A DNA stretch of 64,000 bases from Nematopogon swammerdamellus (Eukaryota > Arthropoda > Insecta > Lepidoptera > Adelidae), in NCBI GenBank assembly GCA_946902875.1, contig OX336353.1, forward strand, positions 18,365,151 to 18,429,150. The letters run 5' to 3'. Position 1 is the first letter of the stretch, and the number at the start of each line of letters is the position of its first letter. A model generated the notes under the pieces. It did not search any database. It worked only from the letters and a program-made list of their open reading frames with translations, and was not told the DNA's origin. A program made the position numbers and the translations under genes. This document shows, piece by piece, positions 10,465 through 20,839 of the stretch.

Positions 10465-11070
10465 TTTTAAAAGTTTTTGCCTGGGACGAACAAACTGAGC
10501 TTCCGCCACGCGCGGTCCCTTCTCCAGCGGCGCAGCGACCCGCACGGTTGGAGGCACCGTGCCGGCACCACCACCGCCGCCGCTCGGCGTCCTCGGTACT
10601 TCACCAGCTCGACATGCCTGGCGACAGAAGCGGCTGCAGACCACCCGGGACGCGGCGCGCGTGATGGAGAGCAGGTTCTGCGGCGAAGGTCGGCCGCCGC
10701 CGCGCTCGACTTCGACGCCCCCGCCGCCCCCGCTCGCCCGCAGCAGCACTGCCTCCGCCCACCGCGTCGCCCGGCCTCCCCGCGCCCGGGTCGTCCATCA
10801 CGAGAGCCGCCATTCTTCTCGCACACTACACGCACACCCTACCACCCAGCCCCACGCCGTCGGTGCATTTCATCGACGACGAAGATGGAGTGTTGACGAC
10901 GGCCGAGCCACAAGAACTACGGTGAGGGCGGCGTCCAGCACCGGCCAGCTTGGGGCCATCGGGACCTCGCGTCCCGTCTAGTGCCTCCGCTACCGGTGGT
11001 GTAGTGCACCCATGAGGCGACGCGCGCGTGAAGATGAAGACGTTTACAGACCTGCGCGACGACGTCGCCG
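10465..11070. other. GC-rich block of unknown nature
   Basis: About 600 bp of very GC- and CpG-rich DNA with overlapping open frames on both strands, caused by composition. The translations are proline/arginine-rich with no domain. One frame ends FIDDEDGVLTTAEPQEL before a stop near 10920, which looks less random. The block directly precedes the hairpin repeat at 11073, so it may be the coding end of the same unidentified element. Confidence 0.3.
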
Positions 11071-11072
11071 TG

Positions 11073-11335
11073 CAGTCCGGCGGATACGGAGCTCTCCGAG
11101 ATGGGGGTGGTGGTGGCCTACGTGTCTAGTACCACCACCTATCGCTCGTAGCTTGCCTCGCGTCGTCTCGGAGAGCTCCGTAGCCACGGCCTGCGCCCGT
11201 CGGCGTGCTTGGAGGCCTGTCTCCCGCCGCCGGCGATGATGCCGTTTTTGTTTTTATATGTTTGTATTAATTGTGTATATTTTGATATTGATGTATAAAT
11301 AATTAATATAAATATTATAGAATAAAAATGTGAAA
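11073..11335 (+). repeat. hairpin-containing repeat, uninterrupted copy
   Basis: The inverted arms TACGGAGCTCTCCGAG (about 11086-11101) and CTCGGAGAGCTCCGTA (about 11167-11182) enclose a second inverted pair, GGTGGTGGT/ACCACCACC. The sequence then runs through 'gcttggaggcctgtctcccg' into an AT-rich end with AATAAA-like signals. It is homologous to 6949-7035 plus 7423-7600. Confidence 0.65.
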
Positions 11336-11351
11336 ATAAAAAAATAATATT

Positions 11352-12567
11352 GGATTGGACTCGCTGGACAGAAAGGTCAGGACGCTGATGACGAAATCCC
11401 GTATGCATCACCCACGATCATCGGTCATGAGGTTGTATATCCCGCGGAAGTGTGGGGGTCGAGGTATGTTAAATGCCAAGAACCTGCACAACCGCGAGGT
11501 ATACAATCTCCGTCAGTACTTTTTGGAAAAGACTGATGTGTGTGAAATGCATCGCGATGTTGTCACCAGCGATAAAGGTCTTACCCCGCTGAGCATGGGA
11601 AAAGAGAACTGGCGGAAGCCGGTTGTACAGAGCACTGAGGACTGCATGGAAGTATGGAAAGGCAAGGAGCTGCACGGTAGGTACTTCCGGTCTCTCACGG
11701 GACCGGATGTAGACCAACTTGCTTCCGTGCACTGGCTACGCTTCGGGGACCTCTTCGGGGAAACCGTGGGTTTTGTCTTTGCAATACAAGATGAGGTTGT
11801 CAAGACGAACAACTATAGGAAACACATAATGAAGGATGGCACCATTGACATCTGCCGCGCCTGCCACCAACCTGGCGAGTCCCTCAGACATGTGATTTCC
11901 GGTTGTTCGCAGCTTGCCAACACCGAGTATCTGCATAGACACAACCTAGTAGCCAGGATTATCCACCAGCAACTTGCCCTAAAGTTCAACCTTGTGGGTA
12001 CCGAGGTACCTTACTATAAGTACAATCCACCTCAAGTTCTCGAGAATGGTCATGTCACACTCTATTGGGACCGGTCCATTATCACAGACAGGACTATTCT
12101 CGCGAATAGGCCTGATATTGTGATAGTAGACCGGGACGCAAGGCGCGCAACGCTCGTCGATATCGCCGTGCCGCACGATGGTAACCTCGTCAGTAAGGAA
12201 GCAGAGAAGATGTTAAATTACATGGATCTACAGCACGAGGTAACCAAAATGTGGCCCGTCGATTCGACGATCGTTGTGCCCATAGTCGTATCACCGCATG
12301 GGCTGATAGCGAAGAGCCTCGACGACCACCTTAAGAGGCTCTCGCTGAGTGGTTGGGTCAAGGGCCAGATCCAGAAGGCAGCCCTGCTCGACACTGCACG
12401 CATCGTCCGGAGGTTTCTCTCTTTGGGGCCCGACCATCGGTAGTCTGGGTTCGCCCCGCCGCCGGTGGTGGAAATTCCATTTTTTAAGGTTAATTTTGTA
12501 TATGTTTTTAATGTTAGGTTTTTAAATATGTACAAAATTAGTTTTAAGACAATGTGTTAATAAAGAG
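11352..12567 (+). mobile_element. 5'-truncated LINE with restriction-like endonuclease
   Basis: The open frame 11355-12443 (about 362 codons) has no ATG at its start, as expected for a 5'-truncated insertion. It carries a CCHC knuckle (C167, C170, H179, C184) and then RPDIVIVDRD...LVDIAVP (about residues 252-273). Together these form the C-terminal zinc knuckle and PD-(D/E)XK endonuclease of R2/R4/NeSL-type LINEs. The reverse transcriptase is lost. The direct repeat ATAAAAAAATAATATT at 11336-11351 and 12568-12583 is a 16-bp TSD, possibly sharing A's with the tail. About 120 bp of 3' UTR follows. The exact clade is uncertain. Confidence 0.85.
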
Positions 12568-12583
12568 ATAAAAAAATAATATT

Positions 12584-12970
12584 ATGTCCATCCCATGAGT
12601 GCCTACTGCCTACACGATGGTGCCTACACACCGCAGTATTTGCCATTCGGACTCGAAAATGCGGCCATCCCAACTCACGGCTCATGCATGAAATGAAGCG
12701 ACGCGACGTGACTGTTCAAAGTAGTAACAGGGTGTAGTTTCCGTCGAGTTGCTTTTAAGGCGGTATTAATTTTGTACAATTTAATAACGCCGAGAAGCGA
12801 TGAGTCGACTCGAGGGCCTGGTAATCGAGTTTCAGACACTTTGCCTCGACTACGACGTCTAATTCGATTGCAGGTATTAAATGGAAAATCCTTTTTACTT
12901 TCGCTGCGCTCGCGTCGAGGAAGGACTTTAATGCGGGCGAAGCCAAGATGTTGTTTATTCGACAAACATT
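12584..12970. other. unique-looking stretch, no gene recognised
   Basis: Overlapping short frames occur on both strands (for example 12772-13047), none with a recognisable domain. This is the flank into which the 2.5-kb element inserted. Confidence 0.35.
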
Positions 12971-13261
12971 ATTGTAGTCAAAGAGATTTTATGTATAGAG
13001 TGAGCACTACGAAGAAAGAATACAGAGAAATGACGGCCAATAACTGAGGTATGAGGTAAGGTAGCGGGGTGGCGGAACGCTGAGCCGCGCGGGGCGGGAA
13101 GCGAGCGGGAGAGGGGCTAGCTAGCGAGCGACTAGCGGCTAGCGGCCCGGCCGGCCCGGCCGGTCAGTCACACGTGCATTGGAATACGTAGGGTTGTCAC
13201 TTAGTCTACCAAAAATATATTTTTCGATTTATTATTTTACGAGTAGGTATTATGGTTAATT

Positions 13262-13323
13262 GTGCCCGTAGTCTAGTGGTAACGCTTCTCAATGCAGAAG
13301 TTGCGGGATCAAATCCCGGGCAC
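13262..13323 (+). other. tRNA-like sequence with Pol III A and B boxes (copy 1)
   Basis: TAGTCTAGTGG fits the A box (TRGYNNANNNG) exactly. GGATCAAATCC is a B box with two changes. GTGCCCG at the start pairs with CGGGCAC at the end. The unit spans only about 62 nt and the arms do not fold into a normal cloverleaf, so I treat it as a tRNA-derived Pol III unit, not a functional tRNA gene. Confidence 0.5.
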
Positions 13324-13800
13324 TAACTAATGTACTTATTTATTTCCTTGATAAGGATTGATATACGTGCATTTCATAACGAATAGGTACGATCGCTCCG
13401 GTGAAGAAAAATAAAGTTAGGTAACTAGTGCACACTGGTCTATGAAAGGTATTTTTGTGTAAACTGCTTCTGATTTCCACTGGTCACCATGTACGAGTAA
13501 TCGAACCGGATATAAAAAATTGTGACAAGTTCGAGTGCAATATGACTGCCATAAGAATACTCAATAAACAATAAAACAACAACAATAAAAACAATACCTC
13601 CTATGTCAGTGGGCAGAGTCCGTGCCTAGCAGTGGGACGTTTTAAAGGATTATAGAAGAAAACAGATAGTGAATTTAATCGAAAAAAACGTTTTTATGTA
13701 TTTATTAAACTTAAAATACAGAACTATAATAACTTGAAATACATACCTAAACTTATATGGGTTTTTAAATTACCGTGGTTATTTGACATTTTAAGAAGTA

Positions 13801-13936
13801 ACAACGGCTTTACTAACTATCGAAATACGAGCTGTGTGGCTCGACAGTTCGGCCAGAGTGCTCATGATGATGGGCCATACGTTTGGCCCGAAACGTCGAG
13901 CCACACAGCTCGTATTTCGACCGCGAGTAAAGCCGT
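13801..13936 (+). ncRNA. long hairpin with hammerhead-ribozyme-like core (copy 1)
   Basis: A perfect 25-bp stem (13821-13845 with 13895-13919) sits inside an outer CGGCTTTAC/GTAAAGCCG pairing. Between the strands lie ATGATGA (13864-13870), a 5-bp stem GGGCC/GGCCC with an 8-nt loop, then GAAAC (13890-13894) and GTC immediately before the 3' strand. This is the order of a type I hammerhead, but C3 of CUGAUGA is A, stem III is almost absent, and about 18 nt intrude before the core. Activity is doubtful; the resemblance may reflect decay or chance. Confidence 0.4.
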
Positions 13937-14684
13937 TTTGTATTCTTATAATACCTACACTTAATAACTAGAATAATATCTAAAAAACTAAACTTAATAA
14001 TAAAGAATTCATAACTGCGGTCTTGGCCTTGGACTAAACTTAAAATCTCCAAACCAAACATACATAAAATAAAGAGTGCAGCATTTATAAAAAAAAAAAT
14101 ATATATATATATATATAACTAAAAAAACCATTAGGTATACTTTGGACTACACACACAAACACAACTAAAATAACTCTTCCTCCGTACTTAAACAAAATAA
14201 TTTAAATTTCACTTTACACAAATTTAAATTTTCACTTTCCTTTAAACAATGTATCATCTTGGACTATTTTTATCCATCTTTCTCGTATTGATCCCTTAGA
14301 AGGATGTGGAAACCTTGTAAAAAAATTTTTTTCTTGAAAATTTCTCAATTACTTACTAATTTAAAAAAAATAAAAGAATAGCGACAACCCTAATTAGCGG
14401 TCAATTCACTCTCATATTTTAACGTGGTTTAATACATATTTATTTACTTTCATACATCATATCCCAGAACTCTATTTCTAATCATTCATATGTGGCAGCC
14501 CTAATGAGCGCGTTTAATTTATTTGTTTAATTAAATAATGCTTATGTTATTGCAATGCTAGGTCAATACATAAAATGTACAAAATTTTCTAATTGAAGTA
14601 GCGTTGTGACAGCCCTAATTGGCCAGTTGAACCCACGGTTGAACCAAATATTTCTAAGCACATGGAAAACAAGATATTATATAT

Positions 14685-15174
14685 AAGGTCTTTCAAAATT
14701 AGTTAATAGTACGCTAAGGGGGGGTTCTGTATCGTAAATAAATCACTTTTGAGGAACAAAGATTTTTTTTTACAAAAAAAAAAAATTATAATAATGTAAA
14801 ATGTAAAAAAAAATTCTTTTCTTAATCGTTTCAGTTTCATGCCAGGAACAAAAAAGTCTTCCAACACATAGATCTCTTTCTTTCAGAAATTGTGAAAACC
14901 ACAATTTTAGTTTTATTAGTATGGAATAGAAAGAATTTGATTTTTTTTACCAACTTACACGTGTTACATCAAAATGGTAATGAAGACTTTTGTTACTGTT
15001 ATGAAAATGAATCGATTAGGCTATAAAAATCAACCACATATTTTTTTATTTAAATACATACAAAACATTTTACATAAAAAAAGCCCAAGGTCCAAAAAAA
15101 TTTATATAGGTTTTACTCCCTATAGGATGCAGAACCCACCCTTAGCGTACTATTAACTAATTTTGAAAGACCTT
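14685..15174. mobile_element. MITE nested in the 2.5-kb element (copy 1)
   Basis: The inverted ends AAGGTCTTTCAAAATTAGTT and its complement are roughly 50 bp long and include 'agtacgctaaggggggg'. TA-rich flanks suggest a TATA-type target. A diverged copy is at about 23080-23552. Short frames inside are not genes. Confidence 0.75.
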
Positions 15175-15597
15175 ATATATTAAGATCACAATGAAGTGAT
15201 ACTTACCTATGAAATGAGATGCCATCAGTTTTCCCAATATTTTTGGTATGATTTTTGCAATATCGCAATTCGCAACACACAACCGGGCATAATGAATGAC
15301 TGGCGCGATGCGAGCCGCAGACGGACGGCAGCGAGCGCGCGGACGGCGCGTCCGCCGCGTTCGGTCGCTCGCGAGCTACTAGTCTCAAGAGGGTCCTTCC
15401 GCGTAATGGTTACTCCACCGCGGTGGAGCGAAGGCTGTTGCCCGGGTAAGAGGTCTAGTAGAATACATGATACGTCATTGATTGTAGTAAGATTACTTCA
15501 CTGTAGATTTATCAGCTCACTCTATTTAGTTAGTAGACTTATATCAGGTGGATTTTTTCGCATTATTTTAGGTTCATCCTTATCCTTCCTTCCTTAC

Positions 15598-15806
15598 CTA
15601 TAATAAAATCCAACGTCTGCTTTCTGTCTGAGTGTCTGTCTGTCCGCTTATAACTCGAGAACCACTGAACCGATTTTATTAAAAAAAATCTACGGATAGC
15701 TTGATTCTTCCCATCAACTATAGGCTACTTACTATCACGCTAAATGGCTTATCAGGTTAGCAGTGAAGTGAAATATGAGAGCGGGCGGAGCCGCGGGTAC
15801 AGCTTG
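15598..15806 (+). mobile_element. degenerate short Helitron-like fragment
   Basis: It begins TAATAAAATCC, has the 'ataactcgagaaccactgaa' interior common to these elements, and ends near 'gagccgcgggtacagctt', a worn form of the GCCGCGGGC...AGCTAG terminus. Confidence 0.55.
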
Positions 15807-15831
15807 TACTTATATATACTACATAATGCCA

Positions 15832-16045
15832 TGCCAGCTTCCAGTGGGGTAGGCACATACAACGGATCTCAACGTGTCACGGTCTTGACGGACCTCTGGT
15901 GACTAATCCACACATTTGTCTCGGGTCCTTCAAGAGGGGCGTGAATGGGCACCTGTCAGGCCGGCATGGCATTCGCAACCCCCGCATACGACCGAATGTC
16001 CATGGGCGCCGTTAGACACCTCGTGGTATGGGTGCCTCGGCGCCA
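15832..16045. mobile_element. two LINE fragments
   Basis: The part 15832-15905 is a minus fragment of the RTE-like LINE 3' end ('cagtggggtaggca', 'acaacggatctc'). The part 15920-16045 is a plus copy of the HGIRNP...RIRPNVHGRR protein tail. Both are broken. Confidence 0.55.
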
Positions 16046-16102
16046 TAGGTCGAGCTTACAATAATAAAAAAAAAAAAAGATAAAAGTATAGATAAACTAC
16101 CG

Positions 16103-16245
16103 TGTCGGGCCGGTACTTAAAACCCCACTGCATCTCTCCCCGTACATGTCGTTAAAGGCGACGATAAAATTCAGGTCCGGTTACCGAATTGTTCGTTATT
16201 TTTAAATACGGATTTCACGCGAGCGAAGCCGCGGGCAAAAGCTAG
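16103..16245 (+). mobile_element. partial SINE-like family B, then a Helitron 3' terminus
   Basis: Bases 16103-16165 carry 'ggccggtactt...ccccactgcatctc'. Bases 16210-16245 carry a Helitron-type 3' end with GAAGCCGCGGGCAAAAGCTAG followed by T, as Helitrons require. Confidence 0.6.
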
Positions 16246-16413
16246 TATAAATAATATAATCAGAACTGCGTGGTTTTATTAAACCCGATTAACTTTGGGA
16301 ATGTAATAAAACCTTTGGAAATGTGTGTCTCCTGGGAAATCAGTCAGTTGATAAATATTCCTCCTAGATTGTATCATTCAGTTTCGGCACTGAAGATTCA
16401 TTGTTATCATATA

Positions 16414-18698
16414 TCTATACATATAATAAAATCGTAAAGGTAAGAAAGTCTGTACATTGAATGTATTCGGAAAAAAACTAACCAGGGTGGCTTAAAATTA
16501 GATACTGAACATGTTAGAACAGTTTTTAAAATTTTTGTTTGTTTGTTTGTCTGTACGCGCATCACGCAAAAACCACTGAAAGGGATTAGACGAAACTTTG
16601 TATAGTGGCAGTTTATATCCCGGAATAACATAATAAATAAAAAGATATAATAAAAATTATCTATACATATAATAAAATCGTAAAGGTAAGAAAGTCTGTA
16701 CATTGAATGTATTCGGAAAAAAACTAACCAGGGTGGCTTAAAATTAGATACTGAACATGTTAGAACAGTTTTTAAAATTTTTGTTTGTTTGTTTGTCTGT
16801 ACGCGCATCACGCAAAAACCACTGAAAGGAATTAGACGAAACTTTGTATAGTGGCAGTTTATATCCCGGAATAACATAATAAATAAAAAGATATAATAAA
16901 AATTAAAATTATTAAAAATATTATTGCGCATTTGAAATCGCGTAGTCCAAAGTAAAGGTTTCTTGATTATTTGATTCATCCACGATTCAACGAATGCATA
17001 TATGTCAATTTGACAACGGAGAACTGTCATCTCGACGTGAGCTGGCCGGTGACGAATTGATTGAGAAATAAAAAAAAATATTTAAGTTGAAGTTATATCG
17101 CTGTCATAGGTGCAATTTATATTTCTGTTGCCCGCGGCTTTGCTCGCGTGAAATTCGTATTTCAAAAAAGAAAGTAAGTAACTAAAGGCGGGGCCGAAGG
17201 CGGATCTGCGCTCACGTAAACGATATTCTTTCTCGATGAAAGTAACTAAGGGCGAGGCGGAAAGCGGGGCTGAGTTCAGGAAGAAGAAAATCATTCTTGA
17301 AGAAAGTAAGTAACTAAGGGCGAGTCCGAAGGCAAAGCTGTATTCTGGAAGACCGTAAACCTTCTCGAAGAAAGTAAGTAACTATGGGCTGCGTTCAGGA
17401 AGAAGATAAACCTTCTTGAAGAAAGTAAGCAGCTAAGGTGAGACCGAAGGCCGAGCTACGTTCTGATAAATAATAAACCATCTCGAAGAAAGCAAGTAAC
17501 TAAGGGCGAGGCCGAAGGGCGAGGCCGAAGGCCGAGCTGCGTTCAGGAAGAAGCTAAACCATCTTGAAGAAAGTAAGTAACTATGGCGAGGCCGAAGGCC
17601 GAGCTACGTTCTGATAAACGATAAACCATATCGAAGAAAGCAAGTAACTAAGGGCGAGGCCGAAGGCCGAGCTGCGTTCAGGAAGAAGCTAAGCCATCTT
17701 GAAAAAAGTAAGCAAGTAAGGCGAGGCCGAAGGCCGAGCTATGATCTGATAAACGATAACCATCTCGAAGAAAGCAAGTAACTAAGGGCGAGGCCGAAGG
17801 CCGAGCTGCGTTCAGGAAGAAGCTAAACCATCTTGAAGAAAGTAGGTAACTAAGGCGAGGCCGAAGGCCGAGCTACGTTCTGATAAATGATAAACCATCT
17901 CGAAGAAAGCAAGTAACTAAGGGCGAGGCCGAAGGCCGAGCTGCGTTCAGGAAGAAGCTAACCCATCTTGAAGAAAGTAGGTAACTAAGGCGAGGCCGAA
18001 GGCCGAGCTACGTTCTGATAAATGATAAACCATTTCGAAGAAAGCAAGTAACTAAGGGCGAGGCCGAAGGCCGAGCTGCGTTCAGGAAGAAGCCAAACCA
18101 TCTTGAAGAAAGTAAGTAACTAAGGCGAGGCCGAAGGCCGAGCTACGTTCTGATAAATGATAAACCATCTCGAAGAAAGCAAGTAACTAAGGGCGAGGCC
18201 GAAGGCCGAGCTGCGTTCAGGAAGAAGCAAAACCAAAGAAAGTAAGTAACTAAGGCGAGGCCGAAGGCTGAGCTACGTTCTAATAAATGATAAACCTTCT
18301 CGAAGAAAGCAAGTAACTAAGGGCGAGGCCGAAGGCCAAGCTGCGTTCAAGAAGAGGCTAAACCATCTTGAAGAAAGTAAGTAACTAAGGTGAGGCCGAT
18401 TATATTCTATCGAAGAAAGCAAGTCATTAAGGGCGAGGCCCGAAGGCGGAAGCGGGTTTATGGTTTACCTGAACGCAGCTCGGCCTTCGGCCTCGCACTT
18501 TGTTACTTCCTTTCTTCCAGAAGGTTTATCGTCTTCCTGAACGCAGCTCGGCCTACGGCCTCGCACTTAATTACTTCGTTTCTTCCAGAAGGTTTATCGT
18601 CTTCCTGAACGCAGCTCGGTCTTCTGCCTCGCCCTTAGTTACTTACATTCTTCTTTGAAACACGAATTTCACGCGAGCGAAGCCGCGGGCAACAGCTA
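16414..18698 (+). mobile_element. large Helitron-like element A with minisatellite core
   Basis: It starts TCTATACATATAATAAAATC after an A and ends at GCCGCGGGCAACAGCTA. The expected final G is missing, so the 3' end is slightly degenerate. The first 246 bp are tandemly duplicated (16414-16659, 16660-16905; one difference noticed). Around 17128 an inverted copy of the 3' terminus appears (GTTGCCCGCGGC), so the array is bounded by inverted ends. No Rep/helicase frame exists; it is non-autonomous. A sister element is at 46183-48475. Confidence 0.75.
17160..18655. repeat. minisatellite array around GGCCGAAGGCC, with inverted end
   Basis: About 18-20 units of roughly 67 bp alternate in two forms, ending '...gctgcgttcaggaagaag' or '...gctacgttctgataaa', giving a dimer of about 134 bp. 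Each has 'aagtaactaagg' and the self-complementary GAGGCCGAAGGCCGAG. From about 18410 to 18655 three to four units lie in the opposite orientation. Confidence 0.85.
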
Positions 18699-18715
18699 TA
18701 TTTTATATTTTTGAA

Positions 18716-18875
18716 GTGAAAACTTCTTTAGCGGCGCTTGGCACTTTTTTAGGTGCGTAAAAAGTGTTAAACTCGCGTCAGATCTCGAAAAGCGACAGAT
18801 TTATTTTTATTATTTAAAATGTAACCTTAGTCATTGCAGGGTTAAGTTACGAGTGGCTCGCGATCAATTCTGTTC
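18716..18875. repeat. repeat shared with 2165-2320
   Basis: The sequence 'tttgaagtg...acttctttagcggc...ttggcactttttta' and the following 'gtaacctta...cattg' match the block near 2.2 kb. Non-coding interspersed repeat. Confidence 0.55.
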
Positions 18876-18940
18876 GTCTCTCAGTGACAGTAAAGCCGAA
18901 AGCGAATCAAAGGAATGCGATATTCGTTTGGTCGTTTATG

Positions 18941-19110
18941 TGATTTCGTGGCTCAATGGTAAGAGTGTAGGATTTGTATTTTTTGACCATGGGTTCGAAT
19001 CCCTCAAATTCTTTTTTGTTTTTTTTTTCTTTTGTTTTCTTTTTCAAGCAATGTTACGGTGTTTAAATTTTTTTAGGGTCTTTAGTTTTTTTATAACCAC
19101 CTAAGAATTA
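18941..19110 (+). mobile_element. tRNA-derived SINE (family C)
   Basis: The A box TGGCTCAATGG (18949-18959) and a perfect B box GGTTCGAATCC (18992-19002) form the head. A T-rich body and 'ggtctttagtttttttataa' follow. The copy at 40195-40390 has the same order. Not a functional tRNA: the acceptor strands do not pair well. Confidence 0.6.
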
Positions 19111-19374
19111 TTTCCGGATATACAAAAAGTTTTCACTTCTGCCGGCACTCCCGGGGTGCAACTGGGGCTTTTTTTTAGACCTTAAGTCCGTGTATTTTGG
19201 TATTATCAAGACTGGTAACATGTTTTTATTTTTTATTTTTAGATAATATAGAAAACCCATACAATAAAACCGCTCTTTTTTTAATTGGAGACAAAAATAT
19301 AGGGAACAATATACACTTCATAATTAATATTAACTTCACCAGTTCTTTGGTGTTCGGGCTCCAGACCCCAAACA

Positions 19375-19445
19375 TCTCCAAAGGAACACCCGGGATTCGA
19401 ATCTCCGACTTCTCACAAGAGAGACCACTAAGCCACGTACCCAAT
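19375..19445 (-). other. tRNA-like Pol III head, minus strand
   Basis: Read on the minus strand it has TGGCTTAGTGG (A box) and GATTCGAATCC (near B box). It is probably a SINE head; the body is not resolved. Confidence 0.45.
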
Positions 19446-19577
19446 CCACGTAAACAATTTTTTATGGAAAGCGCGACATGTGGCATCATTTCACCTACGA
19501 GTAGGTGTCTAAGGATGTCCATGGACGTTTTGTGATGCAGAGTAATGCAAATGCCATACTGGCCTCACAGGAGCTTT

Positions 19578-19935
19578 TCACGCCTTTTGGAAAACCCCAG
19601 GCTGTACTTGGGAGAAAATAGATGGGCAGGAGTGCCTTCCACATTTTCCCGGTTCTGTGAATAAAATACCTAAATAACCGGTTGGTAGGTCGATTGTATA
19701 GGGGTGCATCCCCTGGCGAGTACGCGTATTGCGGAGGTGGAATGGGGACGACGGAATCTTGTTAAACAGCTCCTCCGAATACTCCCCGTGAAAAAGATGA
19801 TAGAACACACTTAGGGGCCCTAAGGCCCTACGCAGTTGCAGTGGTTCTAAGTCGCTGGTCACCGAAGGTTCATCCACAAGTCGGCACGGCACGACGCTGA
19901 ATTGAGTCTAGCGTGCGAGCTCCAAGCAAGACCTA
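19578..19935 (-). pseudogene. Jockey-like LINE C-terminal fragment
   Basis: The minus-strand translation includes LEPLQLRRALGPLSVFYHLF, then HGEYSEELFNKIP and HPYTIDLP. This is the conserved C-terminal extension of Jockey-superfamily reverse transcriptases. The frame is interrupted and there is no reverse-transcriptase core. A sister fragment is at 1-137. Confidence 0.65.
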
Positions 19936-20420
19936 ATCTGTACTGTAAGAAATTTACTGAAAGTTTAGTTCATTCCAGAAATTTCCTTTTCGCAATAACA
20001 TTAAAACGCCAGCGCAGTTCACCTCATCAGGCACTCCCCGAAATAATTAAAAGCTAATTACATTCCTAGCAGCGGACTGTCGGGATCGGGCTTGACGAGT
20101 ACAGTTGCAGGTAACATTTAACTTTCTACAATTAGTTCCGTCGGCTTCTACACACGGCTGTGGTGACGGGTTGGACGTCTAGCCAGCGAAGTGTAATACT
20201 AGAGGCCGCGCTATATACATAAGCAGAGAAAAATCTAGTTCCTAAAACAAGAAATAAGGAAAAGAAGTTGGCGGCGGGGTTATCCAGCAGAAATCTGCCA
20301 GAGATCCACCACTCTAAATCTGTCGCTGAGAACAGGTTGAGCTGACGCTATACTTACACCTGATTACCACCGTCAGAGTTAGAGCGCATGCGCTATACCC
20401 CTACAAAGTTAGATACCGGC
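19936..20420. other. no gene recognised
   Basis: Mixed-composition sequence without a supported ORF or clear repeat match in the window. Confidence 0.3.
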
Positions 20421-20429
20421 AGATTTAGC

Positions 20430-20835
20430 GTATGGCGCAAGTCTAGATTTTCCAAAGGTTGTCCAAAGGTTGAAAGTTGCCCAGCGAGCAATGGAGCGAG
20501 CCATGCTGGAAATATCGCTACGTGAATGGTGCGTAACGAGTCGATCCGCCGACGCAGCAAAGTAGTCGATATTGGACCCCGGGTGCACGTTAGCTGAAGA
20601 GACGACGACCGTTGGAGTAACTGTGTCCTACATTGGTGGCCGTGGACAGGAAAACGGAGTGTGGGAAGACCGCCCGCCAGGTGGGACAATGGCATCGAGT
20701 ACGTCGGCGGAAAGCAATGGTTCCGTACCGCTGAAGGCCGGGAGGACTGGAGGAAAAAGGCGAGGCGAGGTGGGGAGGCGTATGGCCAGCAGTGGACGCT
20801 TACACACTGACTGACTGAAATGTTCGGGTGAACTC
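20430..20835 (+). pseudogene. RTE-type LINE C-terminal fragment
   Basis: The translations show QRAMERAMLEISLRE in one frame, then RPPGGTMASSTSAE and LKAGRTGG in another. This is the familiar tail of a LINE ORF broken by frameshifts. Related pieces are at 7765-8440 and 60731-60910 (minus). Confidence 0.6.
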
Positions 20836-20839
20836 GTGA

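Larger units (their letters stand above)
12979..15480. mobile_element. 2,502-bp hAT-like non-autonomous element, copy 1
   Basis: It is bounded by the 8-bp direct repeat ATTGTAGT (12971-12978 and 15481-15488). A colinear copy, with no net length change over 2.5 kb and matching wherever I compared, lies at 48620-51121 with a different 8-bp TSD. The terminal five bases are CAAAG and, inverted, CAATG, matching the hAT end rule YARNG; the longer inverted match is weak (about 11 of 16). Inside are a GC-rich block (13066-13172), a tRNA-like unit, a hammerhead-like hairpin, a (TA)n run, a nested MITE and a CpG-rich end. No transposase frame is present. Confidence 0.85.

Noticed and set aside
10453..10981. 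Overlapping ORFs of 70-140 codons on both strands
   Set aside because: High GC removes stop codons. The products are low-complexity and differ by frame, with no domain.
13262..13323. Functional tRNA gene
   Set aside because: Too short, irregular anticodon arm and imperfect B box; better seen as a tRNA-derived promoter unit.
12979..15480. Interpretation as segmental duplication or assembly duplication with 48620-51121
   Set aside because: Different 8-bp direct repeats flank the two copies precisely, which a simple duplication would not produce.
16407..17030. 207-codon minus ORF with an internal repeat
   Set aside because: The protein repeat simply mirrors the 246-bp duplication of the Helitron 5' end.
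17160..18655. CRISPR-like array
   Set aside because: The spacers are themselves repeated in two alternating forms and the genome is eukaryotic; it is a minisatellite.
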